Source: Lunularia cruciata (lineage: Eukaryota > Streptophyta > Marchantiopsida > Lunulariales > Lunulariaceae). From it: DNA of 64,000 bases. Both the position numbers and the translations under genes were made by a program. Shown in pieces: positions 25,942 through 37,600 of the stretch. The notes beneath the pieces are model-generated. The model did no database searches. It was not told the origin of the DNA and was given only the letters and a program-made list of their open reading frames with translations. The stretch lies in contig OX419755.1 in assembly GCA_948567375.1 (NCBI GenBank), positions 47,683,001 to 47,747,000 on the forward strand. The letters run 5' to 3'. Position 1 is the first letter of the stretch; each line of letters opens with the position of its first letter.

Positions 25942-28353
25942 GTGAGGGGTTGTGGTATTGCAGGTCTAGGAGATATAGAGAGGAACCTTATTGTTATTCT
26001 TGTGCTAGCCATGGCTACACCTCCCCATGTGGGGCCATCTATAGCGGCTCGGGATACACCATGCCGGATGTGTCATAAGTGCTTTACCTTGCAAAGTGTA
26101 GAGACCTATGTGGGAAGAATGCACAAGGACTATGATTGGACCACTTGGGATGCTCACATAACGGAAGTAACCACATCAAGAGTAGTGACCCTTGGGATTA
26201 CACATGCTTCTTTATCCCTTTGTTGATCGTTCCAAGGATACCTATTGAGTCATAGGAGTGGTTAGCTTCTCAAGCGGGTAGCATTTTAGGTTATTTGAGA
26301 CTAGTTTTCAATGTCCATGTCTATTCCAAAAACTACCCCATACACTCCATGATGAGGGTAGACAAAAAAATTTACCTACCACTTGATTGTTTGGCACGTG
26401 ATCCCTTGGATGAGTCAACATGGTTCCTATTCCTCTTACTTCTTTGAAGGTGCCTTCATTATGCTAAAGGAAGACTTGCGGGGGATACAGAGGTGGCTAC
26501 TAGATATTTTCAATTCCGAGTAGGGGATTGGGTGGCCCTACATGAGGATTCTATTAGGGCTGCATGTTTTAGGAGACAAGTTTTGCCACATGATACCACA
26601 AAGTTCACTTGATTATGATGGTGTAGGGCATTGGGTCATGCGGTAGAGTTTAGTAGATCAGCATGATTGCTACATCCTTTGTCTTTGGCTAGTCTTATTG
26701 ATGAGACCAACTTTTCCCTATGGTCACTACATCCTATGGCAAGAGAAGGCTTACTACTAGAGGTCTTAGATTATTTGCTCCAGTAACCCTTATGTCTTGA
26801 TGGGTCACCTTTTACACAAGCATTTTGTAGTGCACCTCGCCTTCCCTCAAGAGGCTTGTCAGAGATTATATATGAGGATCTTAGAGATTGCTTTCACGTA
26901 GATGATCCTTCTAGTCATTTTACCAAGTTGTTTCAAGTGGTTGTAACAATAGCAAGAGGAGATATTCCTATGTCTGTTAGTCACGTGTTAGGTACTAATT
27001 GACTTCTCATGATGGAGAAGGACACAAGGAGGATTAGAAAATTTGCTATTGGGGAGGTCTTCTTCTTTTTGGTTGGTCACACCTTTGTCCTTCAATATCA
27101 TTCTCACTTCTGATAGCACCTTAGTCCACATCAGTTTGGAGTAGTTATATCTGGAGGATGTGAGGCTATATCTCTAGGCCTTAAAGGACTCCTAGATATC
27201 CATCTAGAGTGGGTCGTCCTACAAGTGGATGTTGAGAATGATTTTAATAATGTATCACAAGCATCTATCTTTAGAGAACTTAGAGAATCCATGGATCCTT
27301 GGCAAGTCTTATTCCTTTCATGCGGTCTTTTTGTGGCTCTCTTACTTCTACAAATGGACTATGTATTCTTGGAGTGCTAGTAGGATCCAAGAGTTTTGTC
27401 ACATGCTTCTTAGACATTGCTCTTGTAGAGGATTTTCTCCATGTGGATGACCTTCTATTACTAGGAGATCCGTATGTGGCATTTGGTATACTCTATTTTA
27501 GTATTGCTCATCATCCGACTTACATCCTTTGCAATTCCCCCCTCTTTGACCTGCCTATCACGTCTGAGAGCCTTTGATAGGAGGATTATGGGAGTCTTTG
27601 GTAATATTATTGGACCAAGGACATTTGAGTGTGTGACTAGAGATTTGGCACCAAGACAAACATGTCTACTAATCTCATGTGGCAGAGTTGGCTTGCTATC
27701 TTTGGAGGAGATGACACCTATAGCATTTTTGGGTAGTTAGGCTCTCTCGGCACTCTTGCTTTCTTCTTTTTTTGTGGTTGTTGATAGGCCAATTTTGGAG
27801 ACTTATGTGATAGAGGTGGAAGAGGGATCCTTTTCTCTCCAAATATTATTGCAATAGACAAGAGATAGTCTATCCTCCATGAGCACGTGAGGCCTTCCAT
27901 CTTTTGCTTCACTATTGTCAAATTGGACTAGCGGATTATATTCTTCCTTGATGGAGCAATAGCGTTAGCATATGCTACACTCTTTTAGTTGACTCATCCA
28001 TTCCCCAAGCTACTAAAGCACATCTTTGCTCTTGCTTTGGCAAGGGTAAAGGCTCTTGGATCTTAGCTTGACCGTGCATTAGGGCATTCCGACTTGCACC
28101 AATTACTTCCTCTACAACAATGGTTTTGCCTAGGTTTGGTCCACCCATCTGTGTCTTCATTACTCACTTGTGAGTGTGGTCATACACTAGATGCAATAGC
28201 GGTCCATATGACATTATGTTCTTTTGGAGGACAAAGGATACTTACACATGATGCAATTAGGGACATAATGTTTGCCATGGCACAAGAACGTGGATACTTG
28301 GCATGGATGGAGTGTTTGTATGCTTTGTGATGACACATGTTAAGGTAGAATTA
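25942..28353 (+). pseudogene. LINE-type retroelement with finger, RT and CCHC tail (5' part, decayed)
   Basis: One degenerate coding unit, read in shifting frames. A C2H2-like finger lies at 26062-26124 (CRMCHKCF ... GRMH). A conserved block, FTKLFQVVVTIARGDIPMSV, and GEV follow at about 26918-27060. Then come LSPHQFGVVISGGCEA and RT motif A, VVLQVDVENDFNNVS (about 27140-27255), then LIPFMRSF and RT motif C, HVDDLLLLGDP (DD at 27446-27451). At the end is CECGHTLDAIAVHMTLC with THDAIRD (about 28169-28260), the CCHC plus H-D tail seen before restriction-like endonucleases in R2/NeSL-type LINEs. I recall related RT frames in charophytes, mosses and Selaginella. Several in-frame stops make it dead. 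It is cut at 28358 by the gypsy element and resumes at 33990. Confidence 0.75.
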
Positions 28354-28358
28354 TACTT

Positions 28359-28770
28359 TGTAAAATACCAAGACCGGGGAGAGAAATAGAAGAATGGAAG
28401 CTTACATTGGGAGGCTTGAATGAGGGAGAACTCTGAATGCCTAACTTGAGCTTTGGCTTTGGTATTTATAGATAACATACAAAGCCCTTGAGAAGCTTCT
28501 CAAGAAGCTTCCTTGAGCCGCTTTCTTAGAGTGCAAGCCAAGTTAACTAGGAAGCTTCTCAAGAAATTTCCTTCTGGAAGCCGTCTACTTGGCGTGCAAG
28601 CTAAGCTAGTTAGAAGCTTCTAGAAGCAACTTGCTTGGGGCACAAAGTTAACTAGTTGGGAAGATTCCCAAGAAGCTTCCTAGATGCTTCTAGAATATTC
28701 TAGGCTAATTTGGCTTATTCTCTACTTCATTAGCCTTACTAACTACGTTGTTGAACTCCATATTGTTACA
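28359..28770 (-). repeat. 3' LTR of the gypsy element
   Basis: 412 bp, ending in TGTAAAATACC and TATTGTTACA on the + strand. TATAAATA (reverse) is at 28463-28470. Alternating heat-shock-element units are at 28613-28625 (GAAgcTTCtaGAA) and 28688-28700 (TTCtaGAAtaTTC), which lie upstream of the TATA in the sense of the element. Confidence 0.92.
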
Positions 28771-29345
28771 TATTTCCCCACTGCTAGTTGGTGATGTCCT
28801 TGTTGCCATTGAAGCTTCAAACTCTTGGATGGCCATTTGTGCATTTTGGAGATGAGAAAGAGGTTCCCATGTGGCATCATGAAGGAGATACCCTTTCCAA
28901 AGGACCTTGTACTCCATATTTTATTGGTGTCTTCGTTGGATGTGGCAACGTGCAAGGATATGATCAACTTCATATTCCTCATGATCATTGATAGGGATAG
29001 GGGGAGGAGGAGGTTGGACTCGAGAGGAAAAAGAAGAAAGGTTATGCACAAAGGGTTTCAACTTGGAAACATGAAAGATAGGATGGATGAGCATATGAGA
29101 AGGCAAGGCAAGTTGATAAGCAACAAGAAAGGCAATTTGGGTGGCATCAAAAGATCCTATCCAATGAGTGGCAAGTTTACAAACTTGGGTATCAAGTGGA
29201 AAGGGTAGACTACTAGAGGATAGCATAACTTTATCACCAAATTCAAAGGTGAGATCTTGACGATGGTGGTCCACATATTGTTTTTGATGATTTTGAGCAA
29301 CAAGGAGGTGAGATTTGGCTTGTTGGAGAGATTTAGATATGGTGG
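28705..29345 (-). pseudogene. Integrase C-terminus and chromodomain remnant
   Basis: A GDKVMLSSSSLPF-type block and HPIFHVSKLKPFVHN end the integrase. EEYEVDHILARC and, after a frameshift, MEYKVLWKGYLLHDATWEPL with QMAIQEFE form a chromodomain (28917 downward). Chromodomains of this type direct chromoviruses to heterochromatin marks. Confidence 0.85.
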
Positions 29346-30275
29346 TCAAGAAGGTTGAAGTATGAGGGACCTGAGATGGGGGAGGAGTAAGAAGAGAATT
29401 TGGGACAAGCGGATCTTGGCCAAAATTGAGAAAGAAAGGAGAGAATTTGGTGCTTGTATGTTTAGAATTGTTGTATGCAAACTCCGCAGATGCAAGACAT
29501 TCATCCCAATTGGTATCGTGAATGTTGACAAAGGCACAAAACATATCTTCCAAGGTGCAATTTTCACATTCAGTTTGTCTATCAGTTTGAGGATGATAGG
29601 TTGTGGACAAAGCAAGTTTGGTGCCAAGCATCTAGAAGAAGGCTTGCCAAAACTTTTTGGTGAAGCGAGGATCACGGTCGGAGATGATACACATGGCATC
29701 CCATGATGCTTAAATACATTAGCGAAGTAGAATTGCGCCAAGGTTGGAGCATCCACAATATCAACCATTGTTGCCAAATTGATTTGCTTACTAAGCTTAT
29801 CCACAAACACCACAATTGTTGTGTGACCTTGTTGTGTCTTGGGCAAGGAGTTGATGAGATCTAAGCTCACATGTTCACAACAAGTAGTTGGAATGGGAAG
29901 TGGTTAGAGGAGTCCACTCGGCTTTGAGTTACTAGCCTTGTTGCATTGACAACTCTCACACAATCTAACAAACTCCTGAACATCTTGTGTCATGTTGGGC
30001 CACCACCATTGGCATTGGAGGGTACCCAAGGTCTTGTCTACCTCCATGTGACCAACTATTGGTAGATCATGGGCTTCCTGAAGGCGCACAAGTTAGAGAT
30101 CACCTTTGGCTGGAACATAGATCCGGTCTGCATGGAATAGAAGGCCGTCCTTGAAGGAGAAGATGTTGTACTCCTTGTTGCCTACTATCAGATGACCATG
30201 TACCATTTGGAAGAAGGGATCTTGTTGTAGAGCTGACCAAAACTTGTTATGGACCTTGGGGTCAATTGACACCAT
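29346..30275 (-). pseudogene. Integrase remnant (zinc finger and catalytic core)
   Basis: The HHCC finger is visible: HDLPIVGHMEVDKTL, then CQWWWPNM and FVRLCESCQCNKA (30089-29904). The core starts MSLDLINSLPKTQQGH with VVFVDKLSKQ (first catalytic Asp) at 29870 and continues in a second frame with STTYHPQTDRQTECENCTLE, which carries the Glu block. Confidence 0.85.
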
Positions 30276-30503
30276 TGTAATTGCCGCCGTGATGAGAAGA
30301 AGAGACTTAAAATCAGGTCATTGTGATAGAGCATCAGGGATGACATGGAACTGGCCTGGTTTATACTCAAGTTAGATTTCAAACAATTGGAGTTGCTCTT
30401 CTTATTGATGATGTAGACTCTTCATGTGTTCCAAGTGTAAGGTCTGCAACAATGGCTTGTGATTAGTTCACATGATCACTTGTTTCACCAAGAGATAATT
30501 TCT

Positions 30504-31003
30504 TCATACCTTGGTGGCATATACCATTGCAAGTTGTTCCTGATCTTGAGTAGAGTAATTTTTTTCAATTTTATTTAGTCGGCGAGATACAAAGGCAATG
30601 GGATGTAGTCCATGGGGGAATTCTTGTTGCAACACAGCTCCAATTGCAAAGTTAGAAGCATCAAAATCATCCACACAAGGTAGTTGATGATCATATGGTT
30701 GAAGAATGAGTCTTGAAGACACCATATGCTTTAACTTCTTGAATGCTTCTTTGTGCTTGGTGGTCTACCGGAAGCTCAAGTTCTTTCCCAAGAGGTCAAT
30801 CAATGGTGCAGCAACATGAACATAATAGTGGATGAACCATCGGTAAAAACTAGCCAATCCATTGAATGCTTGTACTTTTGTAGCATCCTTTGGAGTAGGC
30901 CAATCAATAATGGCCTTGATTTTCTCTTCTTCCATCTAATCTCCTCTGATGAGATCTTATGACCCAAAAAGGTAACCTCCTTTTGCCAAAAGACACACTT
31001 CAA
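30504..31003 (-). pseudogene. RT connection and RNase H remnant
   Basis: CVFWQKEVTFLGHKISSE (31003-30940) starts the connection domain. DFDASNFAIGAVLQQ, FVSRRLNKIEKNY and QEQLAMVYA (30725-30504) mark the RNase H with its first Asp kept. Frameshifts separate the blocks. Confidence 0.8.
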
Positions 31004-31033
31004 ATTCTTGCAGTAAAATAACCATTGTCATAG

Positions 31034-31645
31034 TCATCTTAGGACTTCTCGTGCATGATTCACATGTTTTGCCTTTATCTTACTATAAATTAAGATATCA
31101 TACAAGAACACCACCACAAATTGATCCAATATTCCATCCAACACTTGATGCATCTGATCCATGAAGACTACTTGAGCATTAGTGAGTCCAAAAGGTACAA
31201 CTCTCCACTCAAAATGCCCATACCTTGTGCAAAAGGCAGTCTTTTGCACATCCTTTTTTTCAATAGGAATTTGATAATAGCTACTATAAAGATCCAACTT
31301 GGAAAAGTAGCATGCTCCACTTAGTTGATCAAGCAAGTCATCAATCCAAGGCAAGGGATATACATTCTTCACGGTTTGCTTATTGAGCCCATGATAATCA
31401 ATACAAAAATGAAGTCCTCCATCCTTCTTTGGAACAAATGGTACCGGTGCTCCCCAAGGAGAGGTACTATGTTGTATGAAGTCCTTCTCCAACAACTCTA
31501 TAAGTGTTGTTTGCAACTCCTCCCATTCCTTTGGTGAGAGTCGATAGATTGGTCTACTCACTGGAGTTCTCCTTGGCAATAACTCTACCTTGAAGGGCAT
31601 ACCTTGATCAGAGGGTAATCCCTTTGGTAGATCATCCAAAAACAT
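31034..31645 (-). pseudogene. Reverse transcriptase remnant of the gypsy element
   Basis: Recognisable blocks: [78 protein letters not shown], and the catalytic box, which reads [10 protein letters not shown] instead of FLDDILIYSK. The first Asp of the DD pair is Tyr (codon at 31102-31100), so polymerisation would be lost. Confidence 0.9.
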
Positions 31646-31948
31646 GTTTGCAAACTCCTAAACTATATGATCAACCATTGCTTGATGACGCTCTTGGCAC
31701 TCGTTAGATTGTTCTTGTGCAATCGGCTTGATCTACACCACAAATACAGACTTGTCTTCCTCCAAAGCTTGCTCTATGGCTGCTTTACTAATCAACTTTC
31801 CTTCCAAGGACTCATCTCTCTTCCAAGCTTGCTCCATGGTTGCCTTCCTAGCAAACTTCCTCTCTTGGGACTCATCTCCCTTCAAGGTTTGCTCTATGGC
31901 TACCTTCTCGACAAACTTCTTGTCTTGGAATTGACTATTCTTAGGTGT

Positions 31949-32362
31949 CTAACTCAGAGGTGCTATACAACCTAGTGAGATATTCCTACCTTGGTGTTGT
32001 ACTTGTTGTTGGGTCCAATCGAATTGAACCTTATGACGTTCAAGCCAAGGTAGACCCAGAATGATATCATAGTGTAGAGGTGCTACTACAAACCTCATAC
32101 ACTCCAAATACTCCTTCCCAATCTTGAAGGTAACAATATGTGAGGTACAAAATGCAGAACCCTGTCTACCATCCGCCATCATCAATCTACTTCCAATCAA
32201 TGGCTTGATAAGAATACTTAGTTCCTTTGCTACTTGCATAGATATGCAATTCTCCAAACTTCTAGAGTCAACCAAAATCCTACAACCTCGATTAGATATC
32301 TTACCTTGCAAGTGAAGCAAACTTGCATTGGTCAAGCCTTCAATCCAATTAGAACTAATCAA
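31949..32362 (-). pseudogene. Aspartic protease remnant of the gypsy element
   Basis: The frame contains RILVDSRSLENCISM and later DIILGLPWLERH, the two conserved blocks of gypsy proteases. The active site D-S-G is D-S-R here (codon AGA at 32263-32261, one transition from GGA), so the enzyme would be inactive. Confidence 0.85.
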
Positions 32363-32768
32363 GCTCCCAGTAGGTAGCTCAAAATCTCCTATAAGGATTC
32401 TTCATTTTCCTGATCGTTATGTTCCACAAACTCTATCTAGGTAACTTGTTGAGATTGCACATTCCTAAGTAGACACTCAGCAATGCGATGTCTAATGTGA
32501 TGTCTAATGCAACCTCCGTTTTGTCATAATCTTTCTCTATCCGCTATACCAAGTGGTCTCTGTTGGATAGCATCAATCTCCATTGGTATCGGTTCTTTCA
32601 CTTGTGCGTAGTGTACTAGTAGGCTTTGTGTAGGTCAAGGTTGAGACCAAGTTGTCACAACCAAGGAATCAAAATGCTCTGCCAATTGCATGGTTTCTTC
32701 AATGTTTTGTGGCTCCCAAATGGTCACCTCCAATTTGGTTTGTGACTTCAATCCTCGCACAAATTGAT

Positions 32769-33185
32769 CTAGAACTTCACCTGCTTGGATATCTTGAATT
32801 TGCATGATGATGTCTGAAATTGTGCAATGTAGCTCCTTATTGAGCCAATCTGCTTCAACTCTATCAATTTATCTCGTGCAGCTCGAGTGGCATTTATAGT
32901 TTGAAATTGACCAAGTATTGCATCCTTGAATTCTGCCCATGTCAAAATTGGTGCAACAATTTGTCGTTCAGCTTGCTCCATTCGGAATCACCACCAAATT
33001 TTTGCAACACCATCCAATTGGCTAGAAGCCAAGAGAAATTTTTTCCGCTCGTCTTGAAGATTATTGGCTTCAAAGTAACATTCACAGTCAAACACAAAAT
33101 TCTTCATTGTGCTTGGAAGATTCTTGCCTTCAAACACCTTGGGTTTTGGAAATTGAATGTGATCTTCTCCATCTCGAACTAGCAC
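32769..33185 (-). pseudogene. gag remnant of the gypsy element
   Basis: Two frames, FPKPKVFEGKNLPSTMKNFV ... QLDGVAKIWW (33185-32988) and MEQAERQIVAPILTWAEFKD ... FQTINATRAARDKL (32981-32769), form one retrotransposon gag capsid region interrupted by a TGA between IWW and FRMEQ. Loss of an arginine codon (CGA to TGA) explains the stop. A degenerate zinc-knuckle-like stretch may follow near 32480-32530. Confidence 0.8.
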
Positions 33186-33547
33186 TCTCTTTATATGTTC
33201 TTGTCATTGCTAGTCTCATTCATCCAACAATCAAGTAAGATGCTCAATTTTTTGTTGCATTGCAAGGATAATGTCCAATATTGCCGCCATAGCTACTACT
33301 CTATTCCACTACTCTCATTTATCTAATTGATTAATACATAGATACAGCAAGTCCACCATTCTCCATAAATTACAACCAGAAGTATCAAGGGTTCTTCGAA
33401 CACGGTGATCATATGCAAAAATTCCTACACAAAGCATGAGGTGATGAATTGTGTGAAATGATGCTTGGGTAATATCTAGACATGAAAAATTCAATGGTTT
33501 GGCGAAAGTGGATTTGGTGGTCCATAAATTCTATCCATCTTATTCTT

Positions 33548-33559
33548 GCTTTAATACCA
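33548..33559 (-). promoter_or_regulatory. Primer binding site, initiator Met tRNA type
   Basis: One base inside the 5' LTR the - strand reads TGGTATTAAAGC. The usual plant site complementary to the initiator tRNA is TGGTATCAGAGC. The two differences are C to T and G to A, as expected from deamination. Confidence 0.75.
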
Positions 33560-33560
33560 A

Positions 33561-33984
33561 TGTAAAAGACTAAGACCGAGGAGAGAAATAGAAGAATGGA
33601 AGCTCACATTGGGATGCTAGAATGAGGGAAAACTCCAAATGCCTAACTTGAGCTTTGGCTTTGGTATTTATAGGTAGCATACAAAGCCCTTGAGAAGCTT
33701 CTCAAGAAGCTTCCTTGAGCTGCTTTCTTAGAGTGCAAGCCAAGTTAACTAGGAAGTTTCTCAAGAAATTTCCTTCTAAAAGCCGTCTACTTGGCGTGCA
33801 AGCTAAGCTAGTTAGAAGCTTTTAGAAGCTACCTGCTTGGGGCGCAAATTTACTAGTTTGGAAGCTTCCCAAGAAGCTTCCTAGATGCTTCTAGAATATT
33901 CTAGGCTAATTTGGCTTATTCTCTACTTCATTAGCCTTACTAACTCCATATTTTTACATACTCATTAAACTCCATATTGTTACA
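33561..33984 (-). repeat. 5' LTR of the gypsy element
   Basis: 424 bp, matching the other LTR. TATAAATA (reverse) is at 33665-33672, and TTCtaGAAtaTTC at 33889-33901. The end nearest the host carries a 26-bp-period partial duplication of the terminal sequence (33943-33962 and 33969-33988), which explains its extra length. Confidence 0.92.
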
Positions 33985-33989
33985 TACTT

Positions 33990-34360
33990 GGTCGAAGATG
34001 ATCATGTGATAATAACGGTTGTCATGGTTATGAACCCTACTTGTGATAAATTTCAAAAGGAGTGATTATCCATCTCCTTGGATGGGCAGCAAGTGCAACA
34101 ACAACTTGCAAGGTCTCCAACTATAGCGTATGCAAAGAGGTCACCTCTTTGTTACTCTAGCCTTGGAGTTATATGGAGAGATAGACACGCCATTCGACGC
34201 ATTTGTTAAGGAGTGCACTAGAGCTGATCATGTTAGGCGCCAATGGCTGATGTAATATAGGAGAGCAATCAAACTAGGTGATGCTTCTTTGGATGCTCTC
34301 ACCATACGACTTGCATAGCTTGGATATCTTAGGTGTAGTAGGGTAGATTTCTCATATTGA
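33990..34360 (+). pseudogene. LINE-type retroelement, 3' part beyond the nested gypsy element
   Basis: The coding unit resumes exactly at the other side of the gypsy insertion: ITVVMVMNPTCDK, then LALELYGEIDTPFDAF and VKECTRADHVRRQW (34144-34248). This matches the C-terminal part expected after the CCHC tail, where the restriction-like endonuclease fold lies. Stops are present. The element tail follows at 34361. Confidence 0.65.
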
Positions 34361-34470
34361 CTCTATTGGAGCTTAGCTCCATTTTACCTATTTTGTCTCA
34401 CACTTGTACAGCATGATGGTGTCTTCCTATCCTTTGTGTTTTCTATGCAGTCATCCTTCTCCCTTTTATG
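34361..34470 (+). mobile_element. 3' untranslated tail of the LINE-type element
   Basis: CTCTATTGGAGCTTAGCTCC, ATTTTACCTATTTTG and CTATGCAGTCATCC match the three truncated copies at 20.7-21.8 kb, which identifies this block as the 3' end of the family. Confidence 0.6.
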
Positions 34471-34502
34471 CTCATTGGCCTCACCCCTCTATGTTATAAA
34501 CT

Positions 34503-34694
34503 CTCACTATGTTATAAACTTGGCCACAATGTTAGAATATTATGTAGAAATCCAATAACCATGTCACAACAACAATCAATTTCACACAATTAACCGATCT
34601 CACTATGTTATAAACTTGGCTACAATGTTAGAATAAGATGTAGAAATCCTATGACCATGTCACAACAATGATCAAATTCACATGATTAACTAAA
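34503..34694. repeat. Tandem duplication, 96-bp period
   Basis: CTCACTATGTTATAAACTTG starts units at 34503 and 34599. They stay alignable through CATGTCACAACAA to the ATTAAC end, with scattered substitutions. The pair is not coding. Confidence 0.85.
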
Positions 34695-34699
34695 ATCTG

Positions 34700-37600
34700 A
34701 TTGGTAGTAAGTGTTATAATAAGAAGGGTGAGGTGGATGAGCAAAAAAGGCAAGGTGGATTTACAATTTCTTGTGACAAAGATTCTCCCATATCATATCT
34801 ACTTCTTTTGTCTCTGCCTTGTGCAACTTGATGAGGTTTCCCATCTTTCATGTGTTCTATGTGTCACATTTTTTTCATGTGAGCATTTGTTCGATCCGTT
34901 TGGTTCTTAATATTGGATTCTAAGATAAGTTTGATTTGGTTGAGTGATTAGTTTGATAAGTGATACTTTGACAAGTACAGTTGAAATTGAAGTATGTAGG
35001 GTCTAGACCATATAGTAAGAATTTTCCATATCTTTGATAAGTAAAATCTAACTTGAAGTCAATCAAATGTGTACTATTTCTTTTGGACAAATAAGATATA
35101 AAGCATAAAAGAGGGTTGGATTAAATGATGCTAGAAGAGTTTGAAACTTAGGATCTTCAACTTTAGAAGGACTTTTCCTAAGGGTTAATAATAAGGAAAA
35201 TATAATTGCTAAAGAAGCTATTTTCATAATACATTCAAAAGGAGTACATATTTTTTGAGCTAAAAGTTACATGTATGATAAGGAGAAACTTATTTGAGGA
35301 ATGGTACTTAGAAAATGTAACTTTCTCTATATGATCTTCCTTTAAACATTCTATCTTACCAATATTTTAAATTGGTAACTCTTGTCTAGTGCCTAAGCAA
35401 AATTAATCAGTATCTCTCATCTCGATAGAATTGAGAGGGAGCGTAAATTATAAGAAACCCAGTACTAGGAACTAGAATATTTATACTCAAAACAAGGTAA
35501 CAGTTGCAAACTATTAAGAAGTAAATATATGATTAATGAACTCTAAGCAATGCATCTAAAAATATTTTGTGATAGTAGTAATAAGTAGGAAGTCTAATTG
35601 TTATGGGAGTTCTTTACCGTCAAGTCATATCTAAATAAATTTGTGGATCTAGTTTTTATCACATGTTCCTTCTGGTTCTCAATCTTCTATTCTTGATTCA
35701 TTATAGATTAATTTAGTATCTATTAATATATATAACTAGTGCAATTACATTGTATTAAGTACTTTTAAGTAACTACTTTCAGAGAAATTTATCAAGGAGT
35801 TGGAAAAATGGGTTTAATATTTAGTGGTTCTAGACTCTTAGTTGTATTCATCTTATTTGATGTCTAAATTTTCAAAAAAATGCTATGAAGGTTTGTATAT
35901 TTAATTCAAACTAATACCAAAGTATACCATACAATGACCAAGGTATCTTAAAGTCTATAAATGAAATAGATCTAATTTTTTAATAATGCAGTTTTTGTCA
36001 TTGATCTAGTACCTTAACTTGGTTTCAAAATCAAATTTAGCCCATTTCGATCAAAAGACATCAAAAGATTAACATGTATGAGATGTAAGTAGAGAAATTT
36101 TTCACCTTGTAGGAGCCAGACAAGAACTTTTTAATATATTTTTATTGATGCAACTTTTATGCATGAATTCAATAACAATTTTCTTATAACCTAAGGATTA
36201 CTCACCTATCATATCATTATTAGCACACTTAGAGGGTTGAAGATATTCATGGATATCACGGTATTTTTGGATATATAACATACCTTCCCTTTGTTCAATA
36301 ATTAATTTTTAAAAGGTGTATTTTCTACGTATTTTGATCATCAATCTTCAAACATAAGCTTCAAAAAAATAGAGAAAGATATCACAAGGTATCTTTTTGG
36401 GAAGTATCAATAAAATTTTAAATTGCAACATTTTTTGGAGGAAGTTGATACAAGGATTAGTTATGGAGATACTAGGTAAGAAAGAACATCTCAATATATG
36501 TTACCTTGTTAAAAGAAGGTAAATAAATGCATCTAGTTTGGTATAGATACTTGAAAACTATCTGTTTTCCAGTATCTACACTTATCAAAGTAGAGCACAA
36601 AATCATATGAAGACTTTCTCTCTATTGCATTTATGAAGTCTACACTTCAAGCTTCTTTCTATGAAAATAAATAATATCCAAAAATAATACTTGGGTATTA
36701 TCCAATTGTCAAAGAAGAAATCACTCTAGTTTCAATTGCAAACATATATACCATTGTTCCTCATTAGCATAATCTAATTCTTTGAAAAGTTATACATTTA
36801 AGGTTAATGTTGGAAATTTTATTTAATTAACCACTTTCTTTGGAGAAAAGACCAATTTATAATTTAAAAGTTTTGTAATGCATCTAAAAAACAATATTTC
36901 AGATTCTAGAATTTTGGTTGGATTTTATTTTATTTACTGGCTGTTCTTATATATTGGATCAAGCAGTGAGACATTTTTGAATCATTTAGCATACTTTTAT
37001 TGAAAATTAAATCACTTGACTTGCAAAACGTGCCATAGAACTATGACATAGCATATGATGATATTTCTTATGAGAATAACTTTTTGAAGAAAGGAAACAA
37101 TCTTCAAGAACTTGAGCCCTTTTCCTTTCTTGCATTGTTCTCCCCTCTTTTACAACATTGCAACTCCTTCATTGTGTTCATCCAATGAAATTTCCTCATT
37201 TGTATGTAGGAAAAGTTTCATAATGAGATCTAGAGTGACTAGCCAATTTTCATATGAAGATGAGTGTCCAAACTACATGATCTACTTGAGATAAGCATAT
37301 TGATACTTTGCATTAACCTTTGATGATGTATGGTGATCTTCTGACTGGTTTTGAGAAAAAATACAATATAATTGTATGTTAACTTCTTTCCTTTTCTTTT
37401 TTGTCAACATTAAACCTTAAAGATATGTTGATAAATACAAAGAACTTTTGTTCAACATGAAGAAAATTAATAATCTTATGCTAATATAAATATTTAGAAT
37501 GAGATCATTATAAAATAATAATTTTGTGATAGAATCAAAAAATGAAGGTAGAATAAAATATATATAATGATCCAAAATAATTAAAATTAGCATTATTTCA

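Larger units (their letters stand above)
28359..33984 (-). mobile_element. Ty3/gypsy chromovirus, structurally complete, coding decayed
   Basis: A 5626-bp element with two direct LTRs (28359-28770 and 33561-33984), TG...CA ends, and a perfect 5-bp target duplication TACTT at 28354-28358 and 33985-33989. Order on the - strand: LTR, primer site, gag, protease, RT, RNase H, integrase, chromodomain, purine tract, LTR. This is the gypsy order, and the chromodomain after the integrase places it among chromoviruses. The LTRs differ at roughly twenty-odd sites by eye (about 5-6%), mostly transitions, so it is not recent. Frames are broken by stops and shifts, and two catalytic motifs are changed. It is inserted in the LINE-type element. 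Confidence 0.95.
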
